Positions 1 to 8,039 of a stretch of 48,273 bases of DNA are shown one piece after another. The notes beneath the pieces are model-generated. The model was not told where the DNA came from, made no database searches, and saw nothing but the letters and a program-made list of their open reading frames with translations. Source of the stretch: Megalodesulfovibrio gigas DSM 1382 = ATCC 19364 (lineage in GTDB: Bacteria > Desulfobacterota > Desulfovibrionia > Desulfovibrionales > Desulfovibrionaceae); contig NC_022444.1 of the NCBI RefSeq assembly GCF_000468495.1, forward strand, positions 1,804,887-1,853,159, read 5' to 3'. Positions within the stretch are counted from its first letter, which is position 1; each line of letters opens with the position of its first letter. A program made the translations under genes and the position numbers.

Positions 1-76
1 TGGAAAGGGGGTTCGGGGGAAGAACCTTTCTTCAGAAAGGTTTTCCCCCGAGAACTCTGTTCAGACACAACATGCC
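1..76 (-). repeat. Gene-end terminator repeat, copy A (cut by window edge)
   Basis: Reading the minus strand from the TAA stop of the gene ending at 77, the sequence runs through a GTTCTCGGGGG block. It then forms a strong hairpin (GGGGGAAAACCTTTC paired with GAAAGGTTCTTCCCCC) followed by CGAACCCCC. The same arrangement recurs at 9712-9801, 15189-15245 and 48197-48252, always in the same direction relative to the upstream gene. It probably acts as the transcription terminator of the two-gene operon above it. The far end is missing because the window begins here. Confidence 0.7.
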
Positions 77-691
77 TTAGCCGGCTTCCGGCAGGCACGC
101 GGTGTGCTCCCGGATGAAGGCCAGGGTCTTTTCCGGCAAGGCGCTGTGCGGCGTGTCTGCCTGCAGCTGGGAGAGGTCCTCGGTGATGGTCAGCATGAGG
201 GCGGTGAACCGCGTCTGGTTGCGCAGGCGTTCGCGGGTGTCCTGGCTGAACCAGGCTTCCTTGAGCAGCTCTGCGGCATGGTGATGGATCATCAGGGCAA
301 TGGGCTTGGGCATGGACGCGTAGGACGTCAGCATGTTGGCCTTCATCTCGTCGATGCTGTCCAGGAATTCCTGAAACTGCGCCGTCTGGCGCTCCTCTTC
401 CATGCGGATGCGCGTGCATTCCTCCTGCAGGCGGATGTCCAGCTGCGCCAACCGGTGCTTGAGCTGCAGCTCGGCCAGGGCGCGATCGTGCCGCAGCTTG
501 TCCAGTTCCGGCAGGTGGGTCTTCTTCCACGCGGCGGATTCCGTCTTCAGGGTGTAGATGATGCGGGCGATGTACCCGCCGATGTTGTCGCGCCCAGTGT
601 CGCGCCCAGTATCTGGGGTGGCGGCCTGCCCAGCGTCCGGGGTGGCGTCCGGGGTGGCGTCCGGGGTGGTGTCTGGGTTGGTGTCCTGCAT
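77..691 (-). CDS. Hypothetical coiled-coil protein with N-terminal TPD repeats
   Basis: I do not recognise this 204-residue protein. The first ~35 residues are low-complexity repeats of Thr-Pro-Asp-Ala/Thr. They are followed by a long charged, probably coiled-coil helix (about residues 55-115, rich in Glu, Arg, Leu and Gln) and a helical C-terminus. There is no signal peptide. The start at 691 is chosen because its ATG overlaps the TGA of the upstream gene (TGATG), which implies translational coupling. A longer open frame upstream only reads through that gene. With its partner it forms a two-gene operon ending at a gene-end repeat. No function can be assigned. Confidence 0.65.
   Translation of the reverse strand: MQDTNPDTTPDATPDATPDAGQAATPDTGRDTGRDNIGGYIARIIYTLKTESAAWKKTHLPELDKLRHDRALAELQLKHRLAQLDIRLQEECTRIRMEEERQTAQFQEFLDSIDEMKANMLTSYASMPKPIALMIHHHAAELLKEAWFSQDTRERLRNQTRFTALMLTITEDLSQLQADTPHSALPEKTLAFIREHTACLPEAG
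609..690 (-). repeat. 12-bp tandem repeats coding for Thr-Pro-Asp units
   Basis: On the minus strand several units of ACCCCGGACGCC or close variants (ACCCCAGATACT, ACCCAGACACC) stand in tandem. They encode the TPD stretch near the N-terminus of the adjoining gene. A 15-bp version of the same ACCCCGGAC core appears three times in the unrelated gene at 9045. Confidence 0.7.
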
Positions 692-1176
692 CACGATTGC
701 GCCTCCTGCTGGAAAAAAGCCTGGAGCACGCGGGAATGGTCTGCCTCTGCATCGTGCAGCAGCTCGTACAAGGCGTGCAGCCGGTCGAACTGCAGGGTGC
801 GGACAGCATGGCGGATGCATTCCTGCGTCTGATGGTACAAGCCCAGGGAAAGGGAGTCCCGCCGGCGGTGCAGCTGCTCCCTGGCCAGGGCGGCCAGTTC
901 GTTAAGATTGCGACGCTGCCGGGCCAGCAGCAGGGCCTCCCGCCGACTGCGACCCCGGGCGCGCAGGCGCTCCTGCCGCGCCAGCCACCGACGCCGGGCC
1001 AGCGTCAACAGCCACCGGCGCTTGAAGAGCAGCACCATGAGCAGTACCGTGCCGGCCAGACCCGCGAGAAACAGTCCCAGGCCTCCCGAGGCAAGCACAA
1101 ACGCGAGCTGCGCGGCAAGGTCCTCGGGCAGCAGGTCCCAAAGTTCGTTGAAAGAAGAGGCAGGCACGGTGAACAT
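691..1176 (-). CDS. Small membrane-anchored coiled-coil protein, unknown
   Basis: A 161-residue protein with one clear hydrophobic segment at about residues 28-50 (Gly/Leu-rich, ending LLFKRRW). A very Arg-rich helical region with likely coiled coil follows (residues 52-100), then a helical tail. The layout is a short N-terminal region, one membrane span and a basic cytoplasmic domain. The downstream gene overlaps its stop by one base, so the two products are probably made in fixed ratio and may interact. The ATG at 1176 lacks a strong ribosome-binding site, so the start is uncertain. No family recognised. Confidence 0.6.
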   Translation of the reverse strand: MFTVPASSFNELWDLLPEDLAAQLAFVLASGGLGLFLAGLAGTVLLMVLLFKRRWLLTLARRRWLARQERLRARGRSRREALLLARQRRNLNELAALAREQLHRRRDSLSLGLYHQTQECIRHAVRTLQFDRLHALYELLHDAEADHSRVLQAFFQQEAQS

Positions 1177-1199
1177 GGCGGCATCTGGGCCGCGCGGCG

Positions 1200-1241
1200 G
1201 TTTGCCCTTGTGAAGTTTGCCCTTGGCGGGTTTGCAACTCC
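1200..1241. repeat. 15-bp tandem repeat with GTTTGCCC core, near three copies
   Basis: GTTTGCCCTTGTGAA and GTTTGCCCTTGGCGG stand in tandem, followed by a degenerate GTTTGCAACTCC. The array lies 24 bp upstream of the start codon of the gene at 691-1176. A second array with the same GTTTGCCC core and the same 15-bp period lies at 13734-13777 between two divergent genes. Confidence 0.65.
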
Positions 1242-1295
1242 TATCAGCCTGTGGAAAGCATCGTCAAGGGCCGAGGTGTGTTTGGTGACAGTTCC

Positions 1296-1341
1296 TTGAA
1301 ATAAAAGAGAAAGGCCGGGGAGAAGACTTCCCCCCGGCCTT
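1296..1341 (-). terminator. Rho-independent terminator of the peroxiredoxin gene
   Basis: AAGGCCGGGG at 1311-1320 pairs with CCCCGGCCTT at 1332-1341. On the minus strand the hairpin is followed by TCTCTTTTATTT, a T-rich tail, about 30 bp after the peroxiredoxin stop codon. Confidence 0.8.
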
Positions 1342-1371
1342 GGCGGTGCGCACGCTGAACACGCCGTCAGG

Positions 1372-2007
1372 CTATTTCAGGGCCTCGCCCACCTTGCCCA
1401 CCAGCTTTTCGGAGGGGGTGAGGGTCTTGGCGCCGGGCACCCACTTGGCCGGGCAGGCCTCGGCGGGGTGGTCCAGCAAGTAGATGTTGGCTTCCATCTT
1501 GCGGACCAGCTCCTCGGCATTGCGGCCGACGTTGTAGAAGTTGATCTCGCTGCTTACCAGCACGCCTTCGGGGTTGATGATGAAGGTGCCGCGCAGGGCC
1601 AGGCCGGTTTCTTCATCGTAGACGCCGAAATACCGGGAGATTTCGCCCGTGGGATCAGCAGCCATCTTGAAGGTCACGTCCGCGAGCATGGTTTCGGACT
1701 GCCGCCAGGCCAGATGCGCGAATTTGGTGTCCGTGGAAACGGAAATCACCTCGCAGCCCATGCGGGTCAGGGCGTCGTGCTTGGTGGCCAGGTCGGCCAG
1801 TTCCGTGGGGCAGACGAAGGTGAAGTCCGCCGGGTAGAAGAACAGCACGCACCACTTCTTCTGTTCTTTCAGGGCGTCCAGGCTGACCGTGGCGAAAAAG
1901 CCTTCCTTGGGATCGTAGGCGTCCAGGCTGAACGGGTAGACGGGGGCGCCAATGCGGGCGCCTTCGTCGCAATAGCAATTTTCTTCTTCGTAGGGGTGGC
2001 AGCTCAT
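1372..2007 (-). CDS. 2-Cys peroxiredoxin (AhpC/Prx1 type)
   Basis: This 211-residue enzyme reduces hydrogen and organic peroxides in the cytoplasm. The peroxidatic cysteine is C66 in DFTFVCPTEL, with the conserved preceding FYP. The resolving cysteine is C185 in HPAEACPAKW, placing it in the typical 2-Cys group. The N-terminus carries extra cysteines (C3, C11, C13), which is unusual and may bind metal. Start at 2007: AAGGAG stands 9-10 bases before this ATG, and a good promoter lies upstream. It is monocistronic with its own terminator. A role in defence during oxygen exposure of an anaerobe is inferred. Confidence 0.92.
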   Translation of the reverse strand: MSCHPYEEENCYCDEGARIGAPVYPFSLDAYDPKEGFFATVSLDALKEQKKWCVLFFYPADFTFVCPTELADLATKHDALTRMGCEVISVSTDTKFAHLAWRQSETMLADVTFKMAADPTGEISRYFGVYDEETGLALRGTFIINPEGVLVSSEINFYNVGRNAEELVRKMEANIYLLDHPAEACPAKWVPGAKTLTPSEKLVGKVGEALK

Positions 2008-2090
2008 GTGTGGCTTGCTCCTTAAGGTAATACTGGGTGAAACCGATGCCCGGCCAGGCAGGGTGCCAAAGGCCGGGCCATCATTCATGT

Positions 2091-2119
2091 TTTCTAGCCA
2101 ATGCCGCAGGCTGCGTCAA
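2091..2119 (-). promoter_or_regulatory. Sigma-70-type promoter of the peroxiredoxin gene
   Basis: On the minus strand, TTGACG (2114-2119) and TAGAAA (2091-2096) are separated by 17 bp. Transcription would start near 2084, leaving a leader of about 75 nt before the ATG at 2007. Confidence 0.6.
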
Positions 2120-2175
2120 GGCAGTGACAGGACATGGCGACAAATTAATGAGAATAGGATTCAAAAAGCAACCCC

Positions 2176-3540
2176 TTAGAACTGCCACTTTTTGTTGGCA
2201 TAGCGGAAGAGCTCCCGCACGGTGACGCTGTTGATCATCTTGAACGCCCCTGCTTTTGCCGCCTGGGCGGTGTCGCCTTCAGCCTCGAACAACTGCTCGG
2301 AATACTGCAGCACGCCCACAAAGGGGGTGTGGTCGTATCCAGAGGTTTTGACCAGCAGATGCACGGAGTTTTGGTCCAGATTCACGTAGCGCGCCACGTA
2401 TTTGCCGTCGCGCTTTTCCACCTTGATGTTGGTGATGGTGCCCTTGTCGTAACTGGAGCCCACCTTCTGGACGAACTGCGAGCAGAACTGGCGGAAGGAA
2501 TCGTGGGCGTGCTTGCCCTCGGGTGTGGCGAGGACGGTCGGATCCTGCGTGGTGTTTCGGGACGTGGCAGCCTTGGGCACAATGCTCTTCGGCGGGGTCG
2601 CCGGGGCAGTGGGAGACGGCGGTGGCGTCAGGGCGGCCACTTCCTTGCCGGGAGCCTTGGCCGGCTGTTGTGCGGGCGCCTGCGGTGCGGCGGCAGCCTT
2701 TGAGGCTTTGGCTTCGGGCGTCTTGTTGACGGTTGCCCCCAGCAGGGAACCGGCATGCATGGTCCCGGCCGGACCGGACGGCTTGGCCGGAGCGGCGGGC
2801 GGTGTCGGAATCTGGGCCGCGAGATTCTTGGCAATGGCTGCCTGAGGGGAGGCAGGCGCAGGCGCTGCCGCGGTTGCGGGGGCCTTGGTTTCGGCTGGCT
2901 TCGCGTCGGGCGTTTTGGTCACGGGAGCCTGCAGCAGTGTGCCCGCGGTGACGGAGGCCGCGGGTTGCCTGGCTCCGGTTGCGGTCGTGGCAGGGGCCTG
3001 GGTCACGGGAGCCTGCAGCAGTGTGCCGGTGCTCAGGGGCATGGCCGGAGGAGAGCCGGCCGTCGGCGGCGAGGTTGGCGGGACGTACGCCGCATTGGCG
3101 CGGGCCTTCTCGGCCTCCTCTTCCTTTTTCTTTGCGGCAAGCAGGCGTTCTTCTTCCTGGGCCAGTCTGCGCCTGGTGCGTTTCAGGGCGTCGGCAATCC
3201 ATCGCTCTGCCTGGGTGGGGGTATAGGAGGGCGCTGCAGGCAAGGGCAGATACTGCTGCGCCTGGAGCATGCTGGCATCGGCGAGCGGTATTGGCTGCAT
3301 CACCATGGCGAAACGGGGCAGCCAGGGGCCAGGCATGGCGAGTTCGCAGCTGAAGGGGATGGCCTGCAGGGATGGTTGCACGGCGATGGTCCACTTGGTC
3401 ACGGTGCCTTCCGGCAGGGTGAGGCTGCGCGCGCGAGGGGCCTGGGCAGCCCCGGCCGGGCTGGTGGCAAGCAGTGTGCAGGCAACACAGAGAGTTGCGA
3501 GCAATACAGGGAACGATGGACGGGATGGCTTGTGAGACAT
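2176..3540 (-). CDS. Secreted Ala/Pro-rich repeat protein, unknown
   Basis: A 454-residue protein with a signal peptide (residues 1-33, cleavage likely after SPAGAAQA). A globular stretch follows to ~110, then a charged coiled coil (120-150, many Glu/Lys/Arg), then a long low-complexity Ala/Pro/Thr linker. Three degenerate repeats of GTLLQAPVT lie in the linker at 172-180, 200-208 and 264-272. The C-terminal ~110 residues form a folded domain of unknown type. The protein is probably periplasmic or envelope-associated. The chosen ATG (3540) gives the best signal peptide; an ATG at 3552 is possible and neither has a good ribosome site. The neighbour is the vWA-OmpA protein. Confidence 0.65.
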   Translation of the reverse strand: MSHKPSRPSFPVLLATLCVACTLLATSPAGAAQAPRARSLTLPEGTVTKWTIAVQPSLQAIPFSCELAMPGPWLPRFAMVMQPIPLADASMLQAQQYLPLPAAPSYTPTQAERWIADALKRTRRRLAQEEERLLAAKKKEEEAEKARANAAYVPPTSPPTAGSPPAMPLSTGTLLQAPVTQAPATTATGARQPAASVTAGTLLQAPVTKTPDAKPAETKAPATAAAPAPASPQAAIAKNLAAQIPTPPAAPAKPSGPAGTMHAGSLLGATVNKTPEAKASKAAAAPQAPAQQPAKAPGKEVAALTPPPSPTAPATPPKSIVPKAATSRNTTQDPTVLATPEGKHAHDSFRQFCSQFVQKVGSSYDKGTITNIKVEKRDGKYVARYVNLDQNSVHLLVKTSGYDHTPFVGVLQYSEQLFEAEGDTAQAAKAGAFKMINSVTVRELFRYANKKWQF

Positions 3541-3711
3541 GGCGTATCCCATGCGGTGACGCGGTAAAAAACTGAACAGGGTGCCGCAGTTGTATGCCCC
3601 GGAATAAGGACGGCTGCATGCCTGCGAGGCCAAAGAGATCAGAACGGGCGGTGGCACGTTCCGGGCGTCGGCCCGGCCGCACATGGCAGGGCTGCGTTGG
3701 GCGGGAGTATA

Positions 3712-3747
3712 CATAAAAAAACGGCGGCGCGTCTAGACGCGCCGCCG
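3712..3747 (-). terminator. Rho-independent terminator of the vWA-OmpA gene
   Basis: A perfect palindrome with CGGCGGCGCGTCT arms at 3722-3747 is followed on the minus strand by seven T residues. It lies about 38 bp beyond the stop codon. Confidence 0.9.
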
Positions 3748-3784
3748 AGATGAGACTGTGTGTCTGCGTTCAGATCAGTATAAC

Positions 3785-4819
3785 CTACTGAGGCAGCACG
3801 CGGATTTCCACGCGACGGTTCAGGCGGCGGCCTTCGCGGGTCTTGTTGTCATGCTTGGGCTGCAGTTCGCCGTAACCCACAGCGCGGAGCTTGGAAGCGT
3901 CCACGCCCTTGCCGGTGAGGTACTTCACCACGGAGGCGGCGCGGCGTTCGGACAGGCCCTGGTTGTACTTTTCGGTGCCGATGTTGCAGGTGTGGCCGGC
4001 AACTTCGTAGCTGCAGTCGTTTTCCTTGATGAGGGAAGCGGCTTCATCCAGGACGGGCATCATTTCCTTCTTGATGTTCGACTTGTCGAAATCGAACTGG
4101 ATGGAGCGGAACATGATCACTTCGCCGTCGCACACGTTCACCAAGTCGTACAGGGCGCACTTGATGAAGTTTTCCATGGCGGTGGCGTCGGTGCGCAGCT
4201 GGGCGCCGTCAACCACGCCGCAGGAGCAGTCGTTCAGGGCGGCAATGGCTTCCAGCACGGACTTGCCGTATTCGGTATCCGCGAAGGAAACCACGTGGAA
4301 GCACACGTTGGGGTAGGTGTTGTAGATGGCCGTGGCTTCGGCAACAGGGTCGATGCCCTTGTTGTGGACGCCGTCGGACAGCAGGAAGATGGCGGTTTTG
4401 CCAGACAAGGTGTCAAGCACCGGGCGCAGTTCCATCAGGCCGGGGCCCATGGGGGTCAGGCGCTGGAAGATGGGGTATTCGGTCTTGATCTTATCGATGC
4501 CGGCGCTCATGGCGGACTTGTCGTAGCCGCCCATCTTCACGTATTCCTTGAAAGGCGCGAAGGTCACCAGACCGGCGTTGTAGCCCAGTTCAGGAATGGC
4601 GTCGTTCATGGCCGTCATGACCTGCTTGGACATGACGATCTTGGTGTCGCCCTTGATTTTCTTCATGTGCATGGCCATGGACCCGGAATGGTCCTGGAAG
4701 AAAATGAAGTTGTCCACTTTGGGGACTTTCTTCCACTTCGCCTCAGCCGGCATGGCGATGGCGAGCACACAGGCGACCATCAGCAACATGCTAAGGAAAG
4801 AACCCTTTCTACGCATCAT
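3785..4819 (-). CDS. vWA-domain OmpA-family envelope protein
   Basis: A 344-residue protein with a signal peptide (MMRRKGSF start, cleavage near AMPAEAKW). A von Willebrand A-like domain follows, with the metal-site motif DHSGSM and a later LLSDG strand. The C-terminal OmpA/MotB domain (from about FDFDKSNI to the end) binds peptidoglycan; AGHTCNIGTEKYNQGLSERRA and the final GRRLNRRVEIRV are typical. Several cysteines (DCSC, NVCDG, NDCS) suggest disulfides. Start at 4819: GGAGGT lies 7 bases upstream of the first of two ATGs. It probably sits in the periplasm tied to the wall. It has a strong terminator and so is a single-gene unit. Confidence 0.85.
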   Translation of the reverse strand: MMRRKGSFLSMLLMVACVLAIAMPAEAKWKKVPKVDNFIFFQDHSGSMAMHMKKIKGDTKIVMSKQVMTAMNDAIPELGYNAGLVTFAPFKEYVKMGGYDKSAMSAGIDKIKTEYPIFQRLTPMGPGLMELRPVLDTLSGKTAIFLLSDGVHNKGIDPVAEATAIYNTYPNVCFHVVSFADTEYGKSVLEAIAALNDCSCGVVDGAQLRTDATAMENFIKCALYDLVNVCDGEVIMFRSIQFDFDKSNIKKEMMPVLDEAASLIKENDCSYEVAGHTCNIGTEKYNQGLSERRAASVVKYLTGKGVDASKLRAVGYGELQPKHDNKTREGRRLNRRVEIRVLPQ

Positions 4820-5111
4820 AACCCGTACCTCCACAAAACTGTTGGCGGATGGTTTCCCCATACCCCCCCGGCAGCCCCTGGCTGCAGAGGGTTCTCCACT
4901 CGTCACTGCATGAGAACTGTCTTACACGAGTTCCTAAAATTTTGTAAACCATCCGAAGGAAAAAAAAGAAAGAACCGCCCAACTCGCCTGAACTGCTACG
5001 CGCATGGAAGACGACAGGGTGCAGGAAAGGGGGCCTGCATTAATCTTTGGTCATCTCTCATCGCCCACGACTTAAACCTGTAGCAAATCCCCCGGATATT
5101 TCAAGCGCTCT

Positions 5112-6488
5112 TCATGCCTCGCCAAATCTTTCTCGCGGGGCATGCATCAGGGCGGCCTCCAGGCTCTCATCCAGTGTCGGATGGGCAAAGATTAACGAGT
5201 CCAACTCGTTGCGGGTTGTTTGCTGCGTTATCAGGGCCTGGGCCAGGGTCACCAGATGGGACACATTCCAGCCCATCGCGGTTACGCCGGCCAGTTGTTC
5301 GCCGTCCCACACGCATTTGACCAGTCCGGCAGAGGCGCCATGGGCCTGGGCCAGGGGGTTGGCCGCCAGGAGCGAGCGGGAGATGGACACCGGCCTGCCG
5401 GCTGCGGCGAGTTCCCGGGCCGACGCACCCACGCGCATCACCTCATGGGTGCCATAGATGCAACCCGGCATGCTCGGGAACGGGTACGGCGCGGAGGACG
5501 CCGCCAGTATGCTGCGCACGGCATGGCGGGCCTGGTGCATGGCGGCGTGGGCCCACAGGGCGCGGCCGTTGACGTCGCCCACGGCATATACCGTGGCCGA
5601 GGCGCGCAGGTGGTCGTCGATCTGGACGAAGCCCCGGCCATCGGTGGCGATGCGGGCTGCCTCCAGCCCGATGCCGTCGGTGTTGGGGCGACGGCCCAGG
5701 GCGGTGAGGGCCAGATCGGCCTCCAGCACCGTGCCGTCCTCCAACTCGCAGCGGGCAATGTCGCCAACAGTCTGCAAGGAAACGGCTTTTTTGCCAAGAT
5801 GGATCTTCCAGCCGTCGCGGCTCAGGGCGGTTTTGAGCTGGGCGCTGACTTCTGGATCCTCGAAGGGGGCCAGACGATCCGCGGCTTCCACCATGATGAT
5901 GGCTGTGCCCAGCCGCGAGAGCCATTCGCCAAGCTCCAGGCCGATGGCGCCGCCGCCCAGGATGAGGATGGATTGCGGGACGGTCTGCAGGGAGAGCAGG
6001 GCGTCGGAGTCCAGCACGCGGCAGCCGTCGGCGGTCAGGCCGGGGAAGTCTGCCGGCCGTGTGCCTGTGGCCAGGATGGCGTGGCGGAAGTCCACGGGCG
6101 TGTCGCCGTCAGCAGTCCGGATCAGGGCGGATGTTGGTCCGGTAAAGCTCGCGGCGCCCGTGAAGAGCGTGACGCCCAGGCCGGCCAGTTCCTTTTCCAC
6201 GGCCTGCCGGGAGCCGGCCACCAGACGGTCCTTGCGCTGCATCAGGGCCTTGAGATCAAAAGAAATCTCGCCGCTGCACAGCCTGCGTTTCTGCTGGGCT
6301 TTCAGTTCCGCCACGGCATTGGTGGCTCCCAGCAGGACCTTGGTGGGGATGCAGCCCACGTTCAGACAGGTGCCGCCCAGCAGATGCCGTTCGGCCAGGG
6401 CCACAGACAGGCCCCGGGCTGCGGCGTCCCTGGCGGCCACATGGCCAGCGGGCCCGCCGCCGATGATGAGGAGGTCATGGGAAGGCAT
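5112..6488 (-). CDS. lpdA: Dihydrolipoamide dehydrogenase (E3) family flavoprotein
   Basis: A 458-residue FAD/NAD(P) disulfide oxidoreductase. It has an N-terminal FAD motif GGGPAGHVAA, a redox disulfide C41/C46 in GGTCLNVGCIPTK, and a second nucleotide-binding motif ILGGGAIGLELGEW. The FAD motif AVGDVNG is present, and C-terminal FAHPTLDE supplies the catalytic His-Glu pair. This fits dihydrolipoamide dehydrogenase, which reoxidises lipoyl groups in 2-oxoacid dehydrogenase or glycine cleavage complexes. No lipoate-bearing partner is nearby, so the exact substrate is inferred. It lies 105 bp downstream of nfnB on the same strand, so co-transcription is possible. Confidence 0.85.
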   Translation of the reverse strand: MPSHDLLIIGGGPAGHVAARDAAARGLSVALAERHLLGGTCLNVGCIPTKVLLGATNAVAELKAQQKRRLCSGEISFDLKALMQRKDRLVAGSRQAVEKELAGLGVTLFTGAASFTGPTSALIRTADGDTPVDFRHAILATGTRPADFPGLTADGCRVLDSDALLSLQTVPQSILILGGGAIGLELGEWLSRLGTAIIMVEAADRLAPFEDPEVSAQLKTALSRDGWKIHLGKKAVSLQTVGDIARCELEDGTVLEADLALTALGRRPNTDGIGLEAARIATDGRGFVQIDDHLRASATVYAVGDVNGRALWAHAAMHQARHAVRSILAASSAPYPFPSMPGCIYGTHEVMRVGASARELAAAGRPVSISRSLLAANPLAQAHGASAGLVKCVWDGEQLAGVTAMGWNVSHLVTLAQALITQQTTRNELDSLIFAHPTLDESLEAALMHAPRERFGEA

Positions 6489-6593
6489 GGCGATGATCCT
6501 GCATGGCGCGTCGAAAGATGGAAGGGAGCACAGGGCAGGGGGATGCCGCTCTCTGGAATGGCTTCCCCCTGCGCGCTGATGGGTGTTGTCGCC

Positions 6594-8039
6594 TCAGGCG
6601 GCGTCTTCGCCCAGGAGCCGGCGGGCGATTTCCTTGGCAGCCCGGCGGCCGGCTCCCATGGCCGAGATGACCGTGGCTGCGCCGGTGACGATGTCGCCCC
6701 CGGCAAAGACCATGGGCATGCTCGTTTCGCCGGTGTCCTGGTTGGCGTCGATGTAGCCGCGGCGGGTGCGCTTGAGCTCGGGGGTGGAGTCCAGCAGGAT
6801 GGGGTTGGGTCCCGCGCCCACGGCGATGACGGCCATGTCGCAGGCGAGCTCCTGGAACGCGCCCTCGATGGGCACCGGGGAGCGTCGGCCCGAGGCATCG
6901 GGTTCGCCCAGTTCCATTTTCTGGATGACCATGGATGTCAGCCGGCCCTGGGAATCGCCCTTGAATTCCACGGGGGCGGAGAGGATTTCCAGGATCACGC
7001 CTTCTTCCACCGCATGTTCCAGCTCTTCGTGGCGGGCGGGCATTTCGCCCTGGGTGCGGCGGTAGACGATGCGCACTTCTTCCGCGCCCAGGCGCAGGGC
7101 GGTGCGTGCGGCGTCCATGGCCACGTTGCCCCCGCCCAGCACGGCCACGCGGCGGCCGGGGAAGGTGGGGGTGTCCCAGTGGGGGAAGTCGTAGGCGCGG
7201 CCGAGGTTGGCGCGGGTCAGGTACTCATTGGCCGAGAACACGCCGATGAGGTTTTCACCGGGGATGCCCAGGAACTTGGGCAGGCCCGCCCCCACGCCGA
7301 TGAACACGGCCTTGTAGCCTTCGTCGAACAATTCCTTGATGGTGAAGGTCTTGCCGCCCACCCAGTTGGGCAGCAGATCCACCTGCTGCTCCTTGAGGGC
7401 TGCCACCTCCGCCGCCACAATGCCCTTGGGCAGGCGGAACTCGGGGATGCCGTAAATGAGCACTCCGCCCACCTCGTGCAGGGCCTCGAACACCGTCACC
7501 TTGATGCCGCGGGCAGCCAGGTAGCCGGCGGCCGTGAGGCTGGAGGGGCCGGAACCGATGCAGGCCACCTTCAGATCCTCATTGATCAGGGGACACTCGG
7601 GCTTGCCGGTAATCTGATCGCAGGCGGAGAGGGCCATGTACGTGTCTGCCACATAGCGTTCCAGACGGCCGATGGCCACGGGCTCGCCCTTCTTGCCCAG
7701 GATGCAGTTGCCTTCGCACTGCGTTTCCTGCGGGCAGACGCGGCCGCAGACTGCAGGCAGGCTGTTGGTGGACTTGATGACTTCGTACGCCTTCTGCACG
7801 TCGTTCTTTTGCAGGTGGGCGATGAAGTCCCGGATGGGCACTTCCACGGGGCAGCCTTGCACGCACAGGGGCTTTTTGCATTGGATGCAGCGCGAGGCTT
7901 CGATGAGCGCCTGGTCTTCTGCATAGCCCAGGGCCACCTCGGCAAAGTTTTTGATGCGCGCCAGGGGCTCCTGCGTAGGCATGGGCACGCGCGGAGTGGG
8001 GGACTTGCCTTTCTTGGGGGAGGACTCGCTACTTGCCAT
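6594..8039 (-). CDS. nfnB: NfnB: large subunit of electron-bifurcating ferredoxin-NADP oxidoreductase
   Basis: A 481-residue protein of the glutamate-synthase-small-subunit/NfnB family. Two iron-sulfur motifs stand at the N-terminus: C51, C54, C59, C63 and C98, C102, C108, C112. Then come an FAD motif (IGSGPSSLTAAGYLAARG), an NADP motif (VLGGGNVAMDAARTALRLGA) and a final FAD motif with AGGDIVTGAATVI. With NfnA it couples NADH, NADPH and ferredoxin by flavin-based electron bifurcation in the cytoplasm. The ATG at 8039 overlaps the end of nfnA by 11 bases, and the upstream extension in frame lies inside nfnA. A glutamate synthase role is less likely because no large subunit is present. Confidence 0.88.
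   Translation of the reverse strand: MASSESSPKKGKSPTPRVPMPTQEPLARIKNFAEVALGYAEDQALIEASRCIQCKKPLCVQGCPVEVPIRDFIAHLQKNDVQKAYEVIKSTNSLPAVCGRVCPQETQCEGNCILGKKGEPVAIGRLERYVADTYMALSACDQITGKPECPLINEDLKVACIGSGPSSLTAAGYLAARGIKVTVFEALHEVGGVLIYGIPEFRLPKGIVAAEVAALKEQQVDLLPNWVGGKTFTIKELFDEGYKAVFIGVGAGLPKFLGIPGENLIGVFSANEYLTRANLGRAYDFPHWDTPTFPGRRVAVLGGGNVAMDAARTALRLGAEEVRIVYRRTQGEMPARHEELEHAVEEGVILEILSAPVEFKGDSQGRLTSMVIQKMELGEPDASGRRSPVPIEGAFQELACDMAVIAVGAGPNPILLDSTPELKRTRRGYIDANQDTGETSMPMVFAGGDIVTGAATVISAMGAGRRAAKEIARRLLGEDAA

Noticed and set aside
2139-2163. Possible Fur/PerR box upstream of the peroxiredoxin promoter (AATGAGAATAGGATTCA region)
   Set aside because: Only the outer bases form a palindrome; the match to known Fur or PerR boxes is too weak to claim.
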